From Brevibacterium casei CIP 102111 (lineage in GTDB: Bacteria; Actinomycetota; Actinomycetes; Actinomycetales; Brevibacteriaceae), in contig NZ_FXZC01000002.1 of NCBI RefSeq assembly GCF_900169275.1, forward strand, positions 1 through 64,000: 64,000 bases of DNA, written 5' to 3'. Both the position numbers and the translations under genes were made by a program. Each line of letters starts with the position of its first letter. Position 1 is the stretch's first letter. Of the stretch, positions 46,348 through 55,490 are shown piece after piece. Below the pieces are notes generated by a model that worked only from the letters and a program-made list of their open reading frames with translations, made no database searches and was not told the DNA's origin.

Positions 46348-49300
46348 GGATCGTGTCGACCGCCTCGGCGCGGGGAAGTTCTGGGGCATCCACCCAGGGT
46401 ATGACAGGATTGCCGCTGAAGTACGCATGCGGGGGCACGAACTCCCCGCGCATGACGAGCGAAGTCGCCCCGACCGTCGAGTTCTCCCCGAGGGTGGCAG
46501 CCGGCAGGATGACGCTGTTGGGGCCGAGCGTGGCACCGGCCCCGAGTTCGACGACGTCGAGGCTCATCACCCGGTCGTGGAAGAGGTGGGTCTGGACGAC
46601 GCAGCCGCGGTTGACCGTGGAGTTGTCGCCGAGGCGGACGAGGTCGGCCTCGGGCAGCCAGTAGCTCTCGCACCACACACCGTGGCCGATCTTCGCGCCC
46701 ATCGCGCGTAAGTACCACACGATCGCGGGCGTGCCCACGGCGTTGCGGGTGAACCAGGGGGCGGCGACGAGTTCGACGAAGCAGTCGGCGACCTCGCCGC
46801 GCCAGATGAACGACGACCACAGCGGGTGGTCGCCAGGGGAGATGCGGCCGACGAAGACCCACTTCGCGATGACGGCGAGTCCCGCCGCGACCGCGCCGGC
46901 CGCCAACATCACCAGCCCGGAGGTGACGAGGGCGAGGCCGACGGAGGCGAAGAAGTTCCCCCGCTCCCCGGAGATGCCGATCCCGCCGGGCAGGTCGAGC
47001 AGGGCGATGATCGTGAGGATGACGGCGGCGACGAGGGCGCCGCCGACCATCACCGAGGTGATCCGCATCGTCTCGAAGAGAGCGCGGGCGGCCTTGACCC
47101 CGAACTTCGGGGCGTACGTGAGCGTCTCGTCGGCGTCGACGGCGGCCCGGCGCAGCTGCACCGGGGGAGACCCGAGCCACGACGAGCCCTTCTTCGCCTT
47201 CGCCGGGGCCGCAGAGAGCACGGCGACGAGCGCGTTCTTCGGCACCCGGCGACCCGGGGAGGCGATGCCCGAGTTGCCGAGGAACGCCCGCTTGCCGACC
47301 TTCGCCCGGCCCGCGCGCATCCACCCGTGGCCGAGCTCGTAGCTGGCGACCATGGTGTCGTCGGCGAGGAAGGCGCCGGCGGCGATCGTCGTCATCTTCG
47401 GAACGAAGACGACGGTGGAGATCTCGGTGCCGGGACCGACCTTCGCTCCGAGCGCGCGCAGCCACCACGGGGTGAGCATCGAGGCGTAGAGGGGGAAGAG
47501 GAGGTCGCGGGCGAGATCGAGCAGCCTCTCCGTCGCCCACACCCGGTAGCCGCGGGCCGAGCGGACGGGGAATTCCCCCTCCTCCATCCCGATCGCGAGC
47601 AGCCGCACCGAGAGGAGGATGAGGAGGGCCGTGGTGAGGAACCACAGGCATGCGATGAGCGGTGACCACGCGAGGACGAGCCACGGGTTCGTCACGACGT
47701 CGATGCCGGAGACGGCGACCATGAGCCAGAGCCCCGGAATCGCGGCGAGGTAGGGCAGGGCGGCGTTGACCTGGGATCCGGCGGCGTAGAAGAGGAACGG
47801 CAGCCGTCGCCGGTCCGGTGGTGCCGGCCACGTCTTCTTCGCCTTGCCGATGCGCACGGCCGGCGAACCGGAGTAGATCTGGTTGCGGCGCACCTTGCCG
47901 GTCACCGCGGACCCGGCCTCGATGAGCGCCCCGGATCCGATGCGGGTGCCGGGCATGAGCGTCGAGCGCGCCCCGACGGTCGCGTTCTCCCCGACCTCGA
48001 TCGTCCCGATGCGCAGCAGGTCCCCGTCGACCCACCAGCCCTTGAGGTCGACCTCGGGTTCGATCGCCGCTCCCGCCTCGAGGGTGAGGAAGCCGGTGAC
48101 GGGCGGGGCGGAGTGGAGGTCGGCGTCCGAGCCGACCCGATTCCCGAGCAGGCGCGCGTACCACGTCACCCAGGGGGCGCTCGCGACGGAGACGGCGGCG
48201 GCGATGTCGGCGATGTGCTCGGCCAGCCACAGGCGCTTGTGCACCCAGCCCGAGCGCGGGTAGACCCCGGGCCGCAGCCCGAAGAGGAGGAGCCTCGCTG
48301 CGGCGGCGGAGATGAGCATCCGCCCCCACGCGGTGACGAAGACGAGGAAAAGGGTGATGACGACCGGCCACGGGGTGAACGGGACCGCGGCGCCGAGTCC
48401 GGCGGCGAGGTTCGCGAGCACCATGGCGATGACGACCCAGCGGACTCCGGCGAGGATGTGGACGGGGACGGCCAGCAGCGTCTGGAACGCCTGCATCCCC
48501 TTCGAGGTCCGTGCGATGTCGCGCTGCGGTCCTGCGGCGACGGCGGCGCCCTCGTCCCCGAGGCACAGGGTCGCGAGCGCCCCGAACCGCGGGTGGGCGT
48601 AGATGTCGCCGACGGTCACGCTCGGGTGCTCGAGGCGCAGACGCGAGACGAGCTGGGCGGCGGCGAGGCTGCCGCCGCCGACGGTGAAGAAGTCCGTGTC
48701 CGATCCCGGCCGGGTGCCGAGCACCGCCGTCCACTGTTCGGCGATCCACTCGACGTCGGGGCCGAAGGTCTCCGCGGAGTCCTCGGCCTCGGCCGTCTCG
48801 CCCATCGGCCAGGGCAGGGCGTTGCGGTCGACCTTGCCCGAGGTCTTCGTCGGGAGTTCGTCGACGAGGGCGAGCCGGGGGACGAGCGCGGCCGGCAGCT
48901 CCGCCCGCAGCGTCTCCTCCCAGCCGTCGATCCTCTCCTCGGCCCCCGCCGAGGTGGTCGCGAGGTAGCCGACGAGGATGTCCGTTCCCGCCGGGGTCGT
49001 CTTCACCGCGGCCGCCGCACCCTCGACACCGGGCAGAGCCTGGAGGGCCGCGTCGATCTCTCCGAGTTCGATGCGCCGACCCCCGAGCTTGATCTGCTCG
49101 TCGGCGCGACCGACGAAGATGAGTCCCCGTGGGTCGTTGACGACGAGATCGCCGGACCGGTACGCGCGGTCCCAGCCGAGTGTGGGCATCGGGGCGTACT
49201 TCTCGGCGTCCTTGGCCGGGTCGAGGTAGCGGGCGAGCCCGATGCCGCCGATGATGAGCTCACCGGTCTCGCCCTCGGCGACGGGCACGCCCGCGGCGTC

Positions 49301-50281
49301 GACGACGGCGAGCGCCCAGCCGTCGAGCGGGAGGCCGATGCGCACGGGCTCCGTGCCGTCGAGGATCGCCCCGCATGCGACGACGGTCGCCTCGGTGGGA
49401 CCGTAGGTGTTCCACACCTCGCGCCCCTCCTCGCTCAGTCGTCGCCCGAGCTCGGGTGGGGCGGCCTCGCCGCCGAAGATGAGCAGCCGCACGGCGTCGA
49501 GCGCCTCGGCGGGCCAGAGTGCGGCGAGGGTGGGCACGGTCGAGACGACGGTGATGCCGCGCGAGGACAGCCAGGGGCCCAGGTCCATTCCGGACTTGAC
49601 GAGGGAGCGGGGTGCCGGCACGAGGCACGCACCGTGGCGCCACGCCAGCCACATCTCCTCGCAGCTGGCGTCGAAGGCCACGGAGAGTCCGGCGAGCACC
49701 CGGTCGCCGGGACCGAGCGGATCGGCCTGACAGAACAGCGCCGCCTCGGCGTCGACGAAGGCGGCGGCCGAACGGTGGCTCACCGCCACACCCTTGGGGG
49801 TGCCCGTCGAGCCGGAGGTGAAGATCACCCAGCAGTCGTCGTCCGGGGTGGGGCTGCGCAGCTCGGCACGGTCGAGGGGTCCCCGGTCGGTGCGGGCCTC
49901 GATCACCCGTCCCGCGGTGATCACCCCGGTCACGGCCGCCTCGGAGAAGACCGTGCGCGCCCGTTCCTCCGGGTCATCGACGTCGACGGGCACGTACGCG
50001 GCCCCGAGCATCATCGTGCCGAGGATCGCGACGTAGAGGTCGACCGACCCCGAGGGCATGCGGATGCCGACCTTGTCCCCGGGACCGATGCCCGCCTCGG
50101 CGAGGGAGAGCGCGAGATCCCTGATCTCGACGATGAGCTCCGAGTAGCTGAGCACGGTGTGCCCGTCGTCGATCGCCGGCTGATCACCGTGGGCACCCGC
50201 CGTCTCGAGGAGGACGTCGATGAGGGTGCGGTCCTCGCGCGGGCGAGGCTGAGCAGGGAATTGCGCGGCGTAGTCAGTCAC
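46340..50281 (-). CDS. Pls/PosA-type peptide synthetase (A-PCP-membrane-three LbH-like domains)
   Basis: A 1313-residue membrane-bound single-module synthetase. Residues about 20-490 are an adenylation domain (FTSGSTGTPKGVAVSHR; NTYGPTEATV; YRSGDLV; catalytic K483 in PTKTSGKVDRNALP). A carrier domain has its phosphopantetheine serine at S538 (TVGGGSLAAAQL). About six membrane helices are then interleaved with left-handed-helix hexapeptide-repeat domains (for example IEVGENATVGARSTLMPGTRIGSGALIEAG). This order and length match epsilon-poly-L-lysine synthetase of Streptomyces. Aligning the binding pocket by eye to GrsA gives D-A-E-T-I-G-T-V-V-K, close to lysine-type codes. GTG at 50281 has GGAAG upstream, and a TATGAT promoter at 50343 excludes the longer frame. 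The M1 peptidase follows in the same operon. Confidence 0.88.
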   Translation of the reverse strand: MTDYAAQFPAQPRPREDRTLIDVLLETAGAHGDQPAIDDGHTVLSYSELIVEIRDLALSLAEAGIGPGDKVGIRMPSGSVDLYVAILGTMMLGAAYVPVDVDDPEERARTVFSEAAVTGVITAGRVIEARTDRGPLDRAELRSPTPDDDCWVIFTSGSTGTPKGVAVSHRSAAAFVDAEAALFCQADPLGPGDRVLAGLSVAFDASCEEMWLAWRHGACLVPAPRSLVKSGMDLGPWLSSRGITVVSTVPTLAALWPAEALDAVRLLIFGGEAAPPELGRRLSEEGREVWNTYGPTEATVVACGAILDGTEPVRIGLPLDGWALAVVDAAGVPVAEGETGELIIGGIGLARYLDPAKDAEKYAPMPTLGWDRAYRSGDLVVNDPRGLIFVGRADEQIKLGGRRIELGEIDAALQALPGVEGAAAAVKTTPAGTDILVGYLATTSAGAEERIDGWEETLRAELPAALVPRLALVDELPTKTSGKVDRNALPWPMGETAEAEDSAETFGPDVEWIAEQWTAVLGTRPGSDTDFFTVGGGSLAAAQLVSRLRLEHPSVTVGDIYAHPRFGALATLCLGDEGAAVAAGPQRDIARTSKGMQAFQTLLAVPVHILAGVRWVVIAMVLANLAAGLGAAVPFTPWPVVITLFLVFVTAWGRMLISAAAARLLLFGLRPGVYPRSGWVHKRLWLAEHIADIAAAVSVASAPWVTWYARLLGNRVGSDADLHSAPPVTGFLTLEAGAAIEPEVDLKGWWVDGDLLRIGTIEVGENATVGARSTLMPGTRIGSGALIEAGSAVTGKVRRNQIYSGSPAVRIGKAKKTWPAPPDRRRLPFLFYAAGSQVNAALPYLAAIPGLWLMVAVSGIDVVTNPWLVLAWSPLIACLWFLTTALLILLSVRLLAIGMEEGEFPVRSARGYRVWATERLLDLARDLLFPLYASMLTPWWLRALGAKVGPGTEISTVVFVPKMTTIAAGAFLADDTMVASYELGHGWMRAGRAKVGKRAFLGNSGIASPGRRVPKNALVAVLSAAPAKAKKGSSWLGSPPVQLRRAAVDADETLTYAPKFGVKAARALFETMRITSVMVGGALVAAVILTIIALLDLPGGIGISGERGNFFASVGLALVTSGLVMLAAGAVAAGLAVIAKWVFVGRISPGDHPLWSSFIWRGEVADCFVELVAAPWFTRNAVGTPAIVWYLRAMGAKIGHGVWCESYWLPEADLVRLGDNSTVNRGCVVQTHLFHDRVMSLDVVELGAGATLGPNSVILPAATLGENSTVGATSLVMRGEFVPPHAYFSGNPVIPWVDAPELPRAEAVDTIHA

Positions 50282-50342
50282 AGTTCTTCCGGATCGAGCG
50301 ACCAGGGGCCGGTGCCGAGGCAGACGACCCGTATCGGCCCTG

Positions 50343-50348
50343 ATCATA
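50343..50348 (-). promoter_or_regulatory. -10 box of the synthetase-peptidase operon
   Basis: On the - strand TATGAT (complement of 50343-50348) lies about 62 bases before the GTG start at 50281. A TTGACG lies a few bases upstream but too close to be its -35. The 159-base gap 50282-50440 also holds the divergent amidohydrolase promoter. Confidence 0.4.
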
Positions 50349-50440
50349 CTGCGTCAAGGTGTCGAACCGGTGAACATGACGCGGCCCCGCCGGACGTGAT
50401 AGATGTGAGGAAGCCGACACCGATGATGAGGAGATTGCCG

Positions 50441-51655
50441 ATGGTCACAGTGTTCACGAATGCGCAGGTCTTCGACGGGACCCGGTTCATCCCGGGCCGT
50501 CGTGACGTCGTCGTCGACGGTGGGCGGATCACGGCGATCACCGAGGCGGGGCAGGGCTCCCACAACGCCTCGGACACCTTCGTCGACTGCTCTGAGCGCA
50601 CCCTCGTCCCCGGGATCATCGACTGCCACGTCCACCTCATGAGCGCCGGCGCGGCCAGCACCTCGGCCTTCCACGACCCCTTCTCGCTGCCGTTCTACTC
50701 CTCCGTCCGTCACATGGAGGAGACGCTCGCGGGCGGGGTGACGACCGTGCGCGACGCAGGCGGGACCGACCTCGGCGCCAAGGTCGCCGTCGACACCGGC
50801 GTCGTCCGGGGACCGCGGATGACGATCGCCGTGACGATCATGTCCCAGACCGGCGGGCACGGGGACTTCCACCTCGTCTCCGGCTCCGACTCCCCGTTCC
50901 TCGCCCCGCACCCGGGACGGCCCTCCGGCGTCGCCGACGGCGTCGACGGGGTCCGGCGCAAGACCCGGGAGCTGCTCCGGGCGGGAGCCGACCACATCAA
51001 GATCTGCTCGACCGGGGGAGTGCTCTCCCCGCGCGACGATCCCCGGCACTCCCAGTTCACCGAGGAGGAGATCGCCGTCATCGTCGCCGAGGCGGCCGCC
51101 CAGGGAGCGCACGTCATGTCCCACGCCCAGGGGGCGCCGGGGATCAAGAACGCCGTCCGGGCCGGGGTCCGCTCGATCGAACACGGGATCTACCTCGACG
51201 ACGAGGCCATCGACCTCATGCTCGAGCACGGGACCTTCCTCGTCCCCACCCTCCAGGCGCCGCGGGCAGTCATCAAGGCCGCCGAGGCGGGGGCGAGCCT
51301 GCCCCAGTCCGTCATCGACAAGGCGCACGCCGTCATCGAGACCCATCACGAGTCGATCGTCAGGGCGCACGAGGCGGGCATCCGCATCGCCATGGGCACC
51401 GACGCCGGGGTCGGACCCCACGGGAAGAACCTCGAGGAGATCAGCCTGCTCGCCGGGGCCGGTCTGAGCAGCGCCGAGGCGCTCGCCGCAGGCACCTCGG
51501 TCGCCGCCGACCTCCTCGGCCACGACGACCGCGGGCGCATCGCCCCGGACGCGCTCGCCGACCTCGTCCTCGTCGACGGGGACCTGAGCAGCGACGACGT
51601 CCGCGGCATCGAAGACCGGGTGAGCGAGGTCTGGCTCGACGGCACCCGCGTCTGA
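50441..51655 (+). CDS. Metal-dependent amidohydrolase (imidazolonepropionase/prolidase-like)
   Basis: A 404-residue amidohydrolase. Metal ligands are visible in IDCHVHLMSAG, DHIKICSTGG (bridging lysine), HVMSHAQG, RSIEHGIYL and AMGTDAGVGPHG. This subgroup includes Xaa-Pro dipeptidases and lactone or organophosphate hydrolases, so the substrate is open. The ATG at 50441 follows GAGGAG by seven bases; two upstream ATGs (50423, 50426) lack a site. It is divergent from the synthetase operon. A functional link is possible but unproven. Confidence 0.87.
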   Translation: MVTVFTNAQVFDGTRFIPGRRDVVVDGGRITAITEAGQGSHNASDTFVDCSERTLVPGIIDCHVHLMSAGAASTSAFHDPFSLPFYSSVRHMEETLAGGVTTVRDAGGTDLGAKVAVDTGVVRGPRMTIAVTIMSQTGGHGDFHLVSGSDSPFLAPHPGRPSGVADGVDGVRRKTRELLRAGADHIKICSTGGVLSPRDDPRHSQFTEEEIAVIVAEAAAQGAHVMSHAQGAPGIKNAVRAGVRSIEHGIYLDDEAIDLMLEHGTFLVPTLQAPRAVIKAAEAGASLPQSVIDKAHAVIETHHESIVRAHEAGIRIAMGTDAGVGPHGKNLEEISLLAGAGLSSAEALAAGTSVAADLLGHDDRGRIAPDALADLVLVDGDLSSDDVRGIEDRVSEVWLDGTRV

Positions 51656-51718
51656 GCACGCGAGGCCGACCGGGCGAGGCCGGCTCCCGGGCGGTGTGAG
51701 GTGAGGCTAACATCGGCG

Positions 51719-51724
51719 TAGAAT
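51719..51724 (+). promoter_or_regulatory. Candidate -10 box of the DedA gene
   Basis: TAGAAT lies 44 bases before the ATG at 51768. Because transcription would start near 51731, a GTG at 51729 that also opens the frame is unlikely to be the start. Confidence 0.4.
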
Positions 51725-51767
51725 CGGTGTGAGCACACCGCACCCGGCACGGAGGCACGCAGCACCG

Positions 51768-52382
51768 ATGAATCCCCTCGACTGGTCGCTGCCGATCGCC
51801 GTCACCTGGCTCATCCTCTTCGGCATCATCCTCGCCCGCGCCGGCGGCACCTACCTCCTCGGGCGCCTCGCCCGGAAGGGCATGCAGCGCATCGACCGCG
51901 TCGAGAGGATCATGTCCGGACCCCGATACCGCAGGGCCGAGGCGATGATCGAACGCTTCGGCGCCCCGGTCGTCGCCGTCTCCTTCCTCACCGTCGGACT
52001 TCAGACCGTCGTCAACCTCGCCGCGGGGACGACGGGGATGAGCGCGCGCCGCTATGTCCCCGCCCTCATCCTCGGCGGTTCGCTGTGGGCGCTCATCTAC
52101 TCGACCGTCGGCCTCATCGGGTTCCGTGCCCTCGCGATGGCCTATGCCGCCGCTCCGGGTCTGACCGTGGGCCTCGGCGTCTTCTTCGTCCTCGCGATCG
52201 CAGGCCTCGTCATCGGCCTCAGGCGCGGGGACGGGTCACCGAAGAGCGGGGACGGGGAGGATCCGGACGAGACGCCCGGCGGCATGGACACGGCGCCCGG
52301 CAAGACGGGCGCGGCACCCGAGGGCACGGGCGGGACCGCGGCCGGCCCCGCCTCGGCGCGGTCCGGCGACGACACCCCCTGA
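51768..52382 (+). CDS. DedA-family (VTT domain) membrane protein
   Basis: A 204-residue membrane protein of the DedA/SNARE-associated family, linked to undecaprenyl-phosphate or lipid recycling and membrane homeostasis. The core runs from AEAMIERFGAPVVAVSFLT through VNLAAGTTGMSARRYVPALILGG and SLWALIYSTVGLIGFRALA. The usual F/xxR-P residues are replaced by SFLTVGLQT, a divergent form. The last 55 residues are Gly/Pro/Asp-rich and cytoplasmic. GGAGG at 51751-51755 is somewhat far from the ATG (12 bases). Confidence 0.8.
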   Translation: MNPLDWSLPIAVTWLILFGIILARAGGTYLLGRLARKGMQRIDRVERIMSGPRYRRAEAMIERFGAPVVAVSFLTVGLQTVVNLAAGTTGMSARRYVPALILGGSLWALIYSTVGLIGFRALAMAYAAAPGLTVGLGVFFVLAIAGLVIGLRRGDGSPKSGDGEDPDETPGGMDTAPGKTGAAPEGTGGTAAGPASARSGDDTP

Positions 52383-52442
52383 AAGGGGTAACGCCCCTGA
52401 GGGACGGCACCCCTGAGGAAGGGGACACCCCTGACGCAGGGG
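52376..52442. repeat. Periodic CCCCTGA repeats forming mini-hairpins
   Basis: CCCCTGA occurs at 52376, 52394, 52410 and 52428, spaced 16-18 bases, in the 68-base gap between two convergent genes. They form small hairpins, e.g. AGGGG/CCCCT at 52384-52398 and CCCCTG/CAGGGG at 52428-52442. They may serve as a composite terminator. Confidence 0.7.
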
Positions 52443-52450
52443 AACGGGGC

Positions 52451-53923
52451 TCAGCCTTCGCGCCCGTGGTGGACGGGGGCGGCGTCCTCGGTCATGTCCT
52501 CGAGTTCGATGCCCTTCGTCTCCGGGACCTTCCACCACACGAAGAAGAAGGAGAGGACGGCGAAGAACGCGTAGAAGCCGTAGGCGAAGGTGAGGCTGAT
52601 GTCGGCGAAGACGGGGAACGTCGTCGAGATCGCGAAGTTCGCCACCCACTGCGCGGCCGCGGCCACGGCGAGAGCGGCGGCGCGGATCCGGTTGGGGAAC
52701 ATCTCGCCGAGGAGCACCCACACGAGCGGCCCCCACGTCGCGCCGAAGCCGACGACGAAGAGGTTCGCGGCCACGAGCGCGATGATCGACCACGGTGCGC
52801 CGAGTTCCGCGCTCTGCGTGCCGTCGGCGGCGGTGACGAGCTCGGCGAAGGAGAAGGACAGCGCCATCGTCGCCAGCGACAGCCCCATGAGGGCGGAGCC
52901 GGCGAGCAGCATCTTCCGGCGTCCCACCCGGTCGACGAGGAGGATCGCGACGATGGTGACGAGGATGTTCGTCACCGAGGTGATGACGGAGGTGAGCAGG
53001 GCGCTCGACTCGTCGAAGCCGACGGACTTCCACAGCGTCGTCGAGTAGTAGAAGATCACGTTGATCCCGACGAACTGCTGGAAGACGGAGAGGAGGATGC
53101 CGATCCACACGATCGGCTTGAGCCCGAACGCCCTGCCGAGGAGGTCGCGGAAGGACTCGCGCTCCTCCCGCTTGAGCGAATCGCGGATGCGCGCGATGAG
53201 GGCATCGGTGTCGACGACGCCGGTGAAGTCGCGCAGGACCTTCGCGGCCTCCTCCTCGCGTCCGCGGGCGACGAGGAACCGCGGGGACTCGGGCAGGCCG
53301 AGGGCGGCGAGACCGTAGACGAGGGCGGGGACCGCCTCGACCATGAACATCCACCGCCACGTGTCGATGCCGAACCAGAACGGTGCGGCCGCCCCGCCGG
53401 AGACCGAGGCGAGGAGTGCGTTGGAGAGGAGGGCGGCGAAGATGCCGGTGACGATCGCGAGCTGCTGGAGCGATCCGAGGCGGCCGCGCACGCGGGCGGG
53501 GGAGACCTCGGCGATGTAGGCGGGGGCGATGACCGAGGCCGCACCGACACCGAGGCCGCCGACCATGCGCCAGATGATGAGGTCGGTGACGCCGAAGGCG
53601 AGTCCTGAGCCGATCGCCGAGGCGAAGAAGAGGATCGCGGCGACGACCATGACCGGCAGGCGTCCGAAGCGGTTGGCGAGGCTGCCGGCGAACCACGCTC
53701 CGAGCGCGCACGCGATGAGGGCCGAGGAGACGGCGAAGCCCTTGAGGGCTGCGCCGAGGGAGAAGTCCTCGGCGAGGGCGTCGACGGCACCGTTGATGAC
53801 GGCGGTGTCGAAGCCGAAGAGGAACCCGCCGAGGGCTGCGGCGATCGAGATGCCGATGATGCGGGAGGACACCCGCTCCATTCCGTGCAGCCGGTCGTCG
53901 GCTGGTTTCGGTGACGTGGACAC
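52451..53923 (-). CDS. MFS sugar porter
   Basis: A 490-residue sugar transporter of the SP family with 12 helices, importing a hexose, pentose or polyol with protons. Signatures are GGFLFGFDTAVINGA, NRFGRLPVMV, PESPRFLVARGREEEA, QQFVGINVIFYYS and VPETKGIELED. The GTG start at 53923 is preceded by AAGGAG. It stands alone, convergent with dedA and divergent from the next MFS gene. The 246-base gap 53924-54169 shows only a short GGGACGGGCGTCCC hairpin near 53955. Confidence 0.92.
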   Translation of the reverse strand: MSTSPKPADDRLHGMERVSSRIIGISIAAALGGFLFGFDTAVINGAVDALAEDFSLGAALKGFAVSSALIACALGAWFAGSLANRFGRLPVMVVAAILFFASAIGSGLAFGVTDLIIWRMVGGLGVGAASVIAPAYIAEVSPARVRGRLGSLQQLAIVTGIFAALLSNALLASVSGGAAAPFWFGIDTWRWMFMVEAVPALVYGLAALGLPESPRFLVARGREEEAAKVLRDFTGVVDTDALIARIRDSLKREERESFRDLLGRAFGLKPIVWIGILLSVFQQFVGINVIFYYSTTLWKSVGFDESSALLTSVITSVTNILVTIVAILLVDRVGRRKMLLAGSALMGLSLATMALSFSFAELVTAADGTQSAELGAPWSIIALVAANLFVVGFGATWGPLVWVLLGEMFPNRIRAAALAVAAAAQWVANFAISTTFPVFADISLTFAYGFYAFFAVLSFFFVWWKVPETKGIELEDMTEDAAPVHHGREG

Positions 53924-54169
53924 GGGAGGTCTCCTTGGCTCATGTGGTCGCCGGGACGGGCGTCCCGACTGCAGATCGTCCCCCAGGCTACGCCAGGTCG
54001 GAGGTGATGGACGACATCCTCGGCGGGGATTTCCCGCTGGGGTCCCTCGCCGAGGCGGTCCCGGGGCGGCGTGCGCACGTGAACGGGTGGGTCCGGGGGC
54101 GTGGGTAGAGTGGGCGGCAGTGTGCTCGGAGACGGCAATCCCCAGGCAGGGGACGGGAGGGAGGCGGGC

Positions 54170-55384
54170 GTGGACGGACAGCGGAAGCCGGGATTCTCCG
54201 GCATCGCGGGTGCCGGGATCTACTTCGGGTCGAACGGCGCCGCCTTCGCCGGTCTCCTCCCGTGGTATCCCCAGCTCGTCGAGAGGCTGGGTCTGAACTC
54301 AATCGAGTTCGGGCTCGTCGTCTCCTGCTTCGCCCTCGGCGCCGTCCTCTCCTCCGTGCTGCCCGCCCGCCTCATCGCGCGCTTCGGTCCCAATCCCATC
54401 GTCCTCGGCGGCACCATCGCCCTCGTCGCCGCAGCCGCGCTCACTCCGTGGTCGGTCAACGGGTGGATGATGGCAGCGTGCCTCTTCGTCGCCGGTGTCT
54501 GCGACGCCGTCGTCGACGTCGCCCAGAACGTCGTCGGGATCGGGGTGCAGGAGAACCGGAACCGCGTCATCCTCTCCTCGATGCACGCAGTGTGGAGCCT
54601 GGGCGGTCTGCTCAGCGGAGCCCTGGCCACGGCCGCCTCGGCCGCGGGGGTCGACATGCGCCTCCACCTCGTCGTCGTCGCGCTCGGCTGCATCGTCCTC
54701 GTCGTCATCGGCCGACTGCTTCTCGGTGCGGAGGGACGGCAGTGGGGCAGGCGCCTCGTGAACGACTCTGCGGACGGGACCCCGACGGCGATGCCCGGTC
54801 GGCGTCGCGCCATCATGCGCATCGCCCTGCCGCTGGCGGTCGTCGCGGTGTGCGGGATCGCGGTCGAGGACATCGCCAACAACTGGTCGGCGCTCGCCGC
54901 CGTCGAGCTCGGCGGGATGCCTGCGGCCGAGGCGGGCATCGCTTTCAGCACCGTCATCGGCGCCCACTGCCTGGGACGGTTCTCCGGGGACGTCCTCGTC
55001 CAGCGCTTCGGCGCGGGACGGATCGGCCGCCTCGGCGGGATCCTCATCGCCCTCGGCGGTCTCGGACTGGCGACGTCCACCGGGACCGTGCAGCTGCTCG
55101 TCTCGCTCGCAGCACTCGGCTATGGGGCGGCGACCCTCGTGCCGAACGCGATCACGGCGGCCTCACGGATCCCGGGCGTCGGCGGTGCGGGCGGGGTCAC
55201 GCTCGTCAACTGGATGATGCGGGCGGGCTTCCTCGCCACCAGTCCGCTCGTCGGGATCATCGCGACGGCGGCGAGCCTGCGCTGGGGGCTCGGGCTGCTC
55301 GTCCTCATCGGGGTGGTCACGGCGGTCTTCGCACCCAGCCTCGACGGTCCCGGGAGCCGGGGAGCGGCAGCCGATCACGGGTGA
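54170..55384 (+). CDS. MFS transporter (YbjJ/FucP-like branch)
   Basis: A 404-residue membrane protein with 12 hydrophobic segments. It begins IAGAGIYFGSNGAAFAGLLPWYPQLVERLGLNSIEFGLVVSCFALGAVLSS and lacks a classical motif A (ARLIARFGPNPIVLGG). Similar proteins transport sugars or are of unknown substrate. The GTG at 54170 has GGGAGG a few bases upstream; the frame is open to 54101 without a site. It is the last ordinary chromosomal gene before the attachment site at 55491. Confidence 0.85.
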   Translation: MDGQRKPGFSGIAGAGIYFGSNGAAFAGLLPWYPQLVERLGLNSIEFGLVVSCFALGAVLSSVLPARLIARFGPNPIVLGGTIALVAAAALTPWSVNGWMMAACLFVAGVCDAVVDVAQNVVGIGVQENRNRVILSSMHAVWSLGGLLSGALATAASAAGVDMRLHLVVVALGCIVLVVIGRLLLGAEGRQWGRRLVNDSADGTPTAMPGRRRAIMRIALPLAVVAVCGIAVEDIANNWSALAAVELGGMPAAEAGIAFSTVIGAHCLGRFSGDVLVQRFGAGRIGRLGGILIALGGLGLATSTGTVQLLVSLAALGYGAATLVPNAITAASRIPGVGGAGGVTLVNWMMRAGFLATSPLVGIIATAASLRWGLGLLVLIGVVTAVFAPSLDGPGSRGAAADHG

Positions 55385-55444
55385 GCCGCGAATGTGTGAC
55401 AAGGATCGGGCCGGCGACTCGTCGATGACCTCCGGCAAAGCAGA

Positions 55445-55469
55445 AACGCCCCGAAAGGTTCGGGGCGTT
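55445..55469 (-). terminator. Terminator behind the tRNA-Pro 3' end
   Basis: AACGCCCCGAA at 55445-55455 pairs perfectly with 55459-55469 around AGG. On the - strand it follows the tRNA 3' end by 21 bases and is followed by TTTCTG. It is the natural terminator of the tRNA gene, left on the chromosome side of the junction. Confidence 0.75.
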
Positions 55470-55490
55470 CGTGATCGAACGATCAGTGAG

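Noticed and set aside
48113..51655. 1180-codon frame running through the synthetase gene into the amidohydrolase
   Set aside because: The first two thirds are antisense to the synthetase; the ATG at 50441 with GAGGAG starts the real protein.
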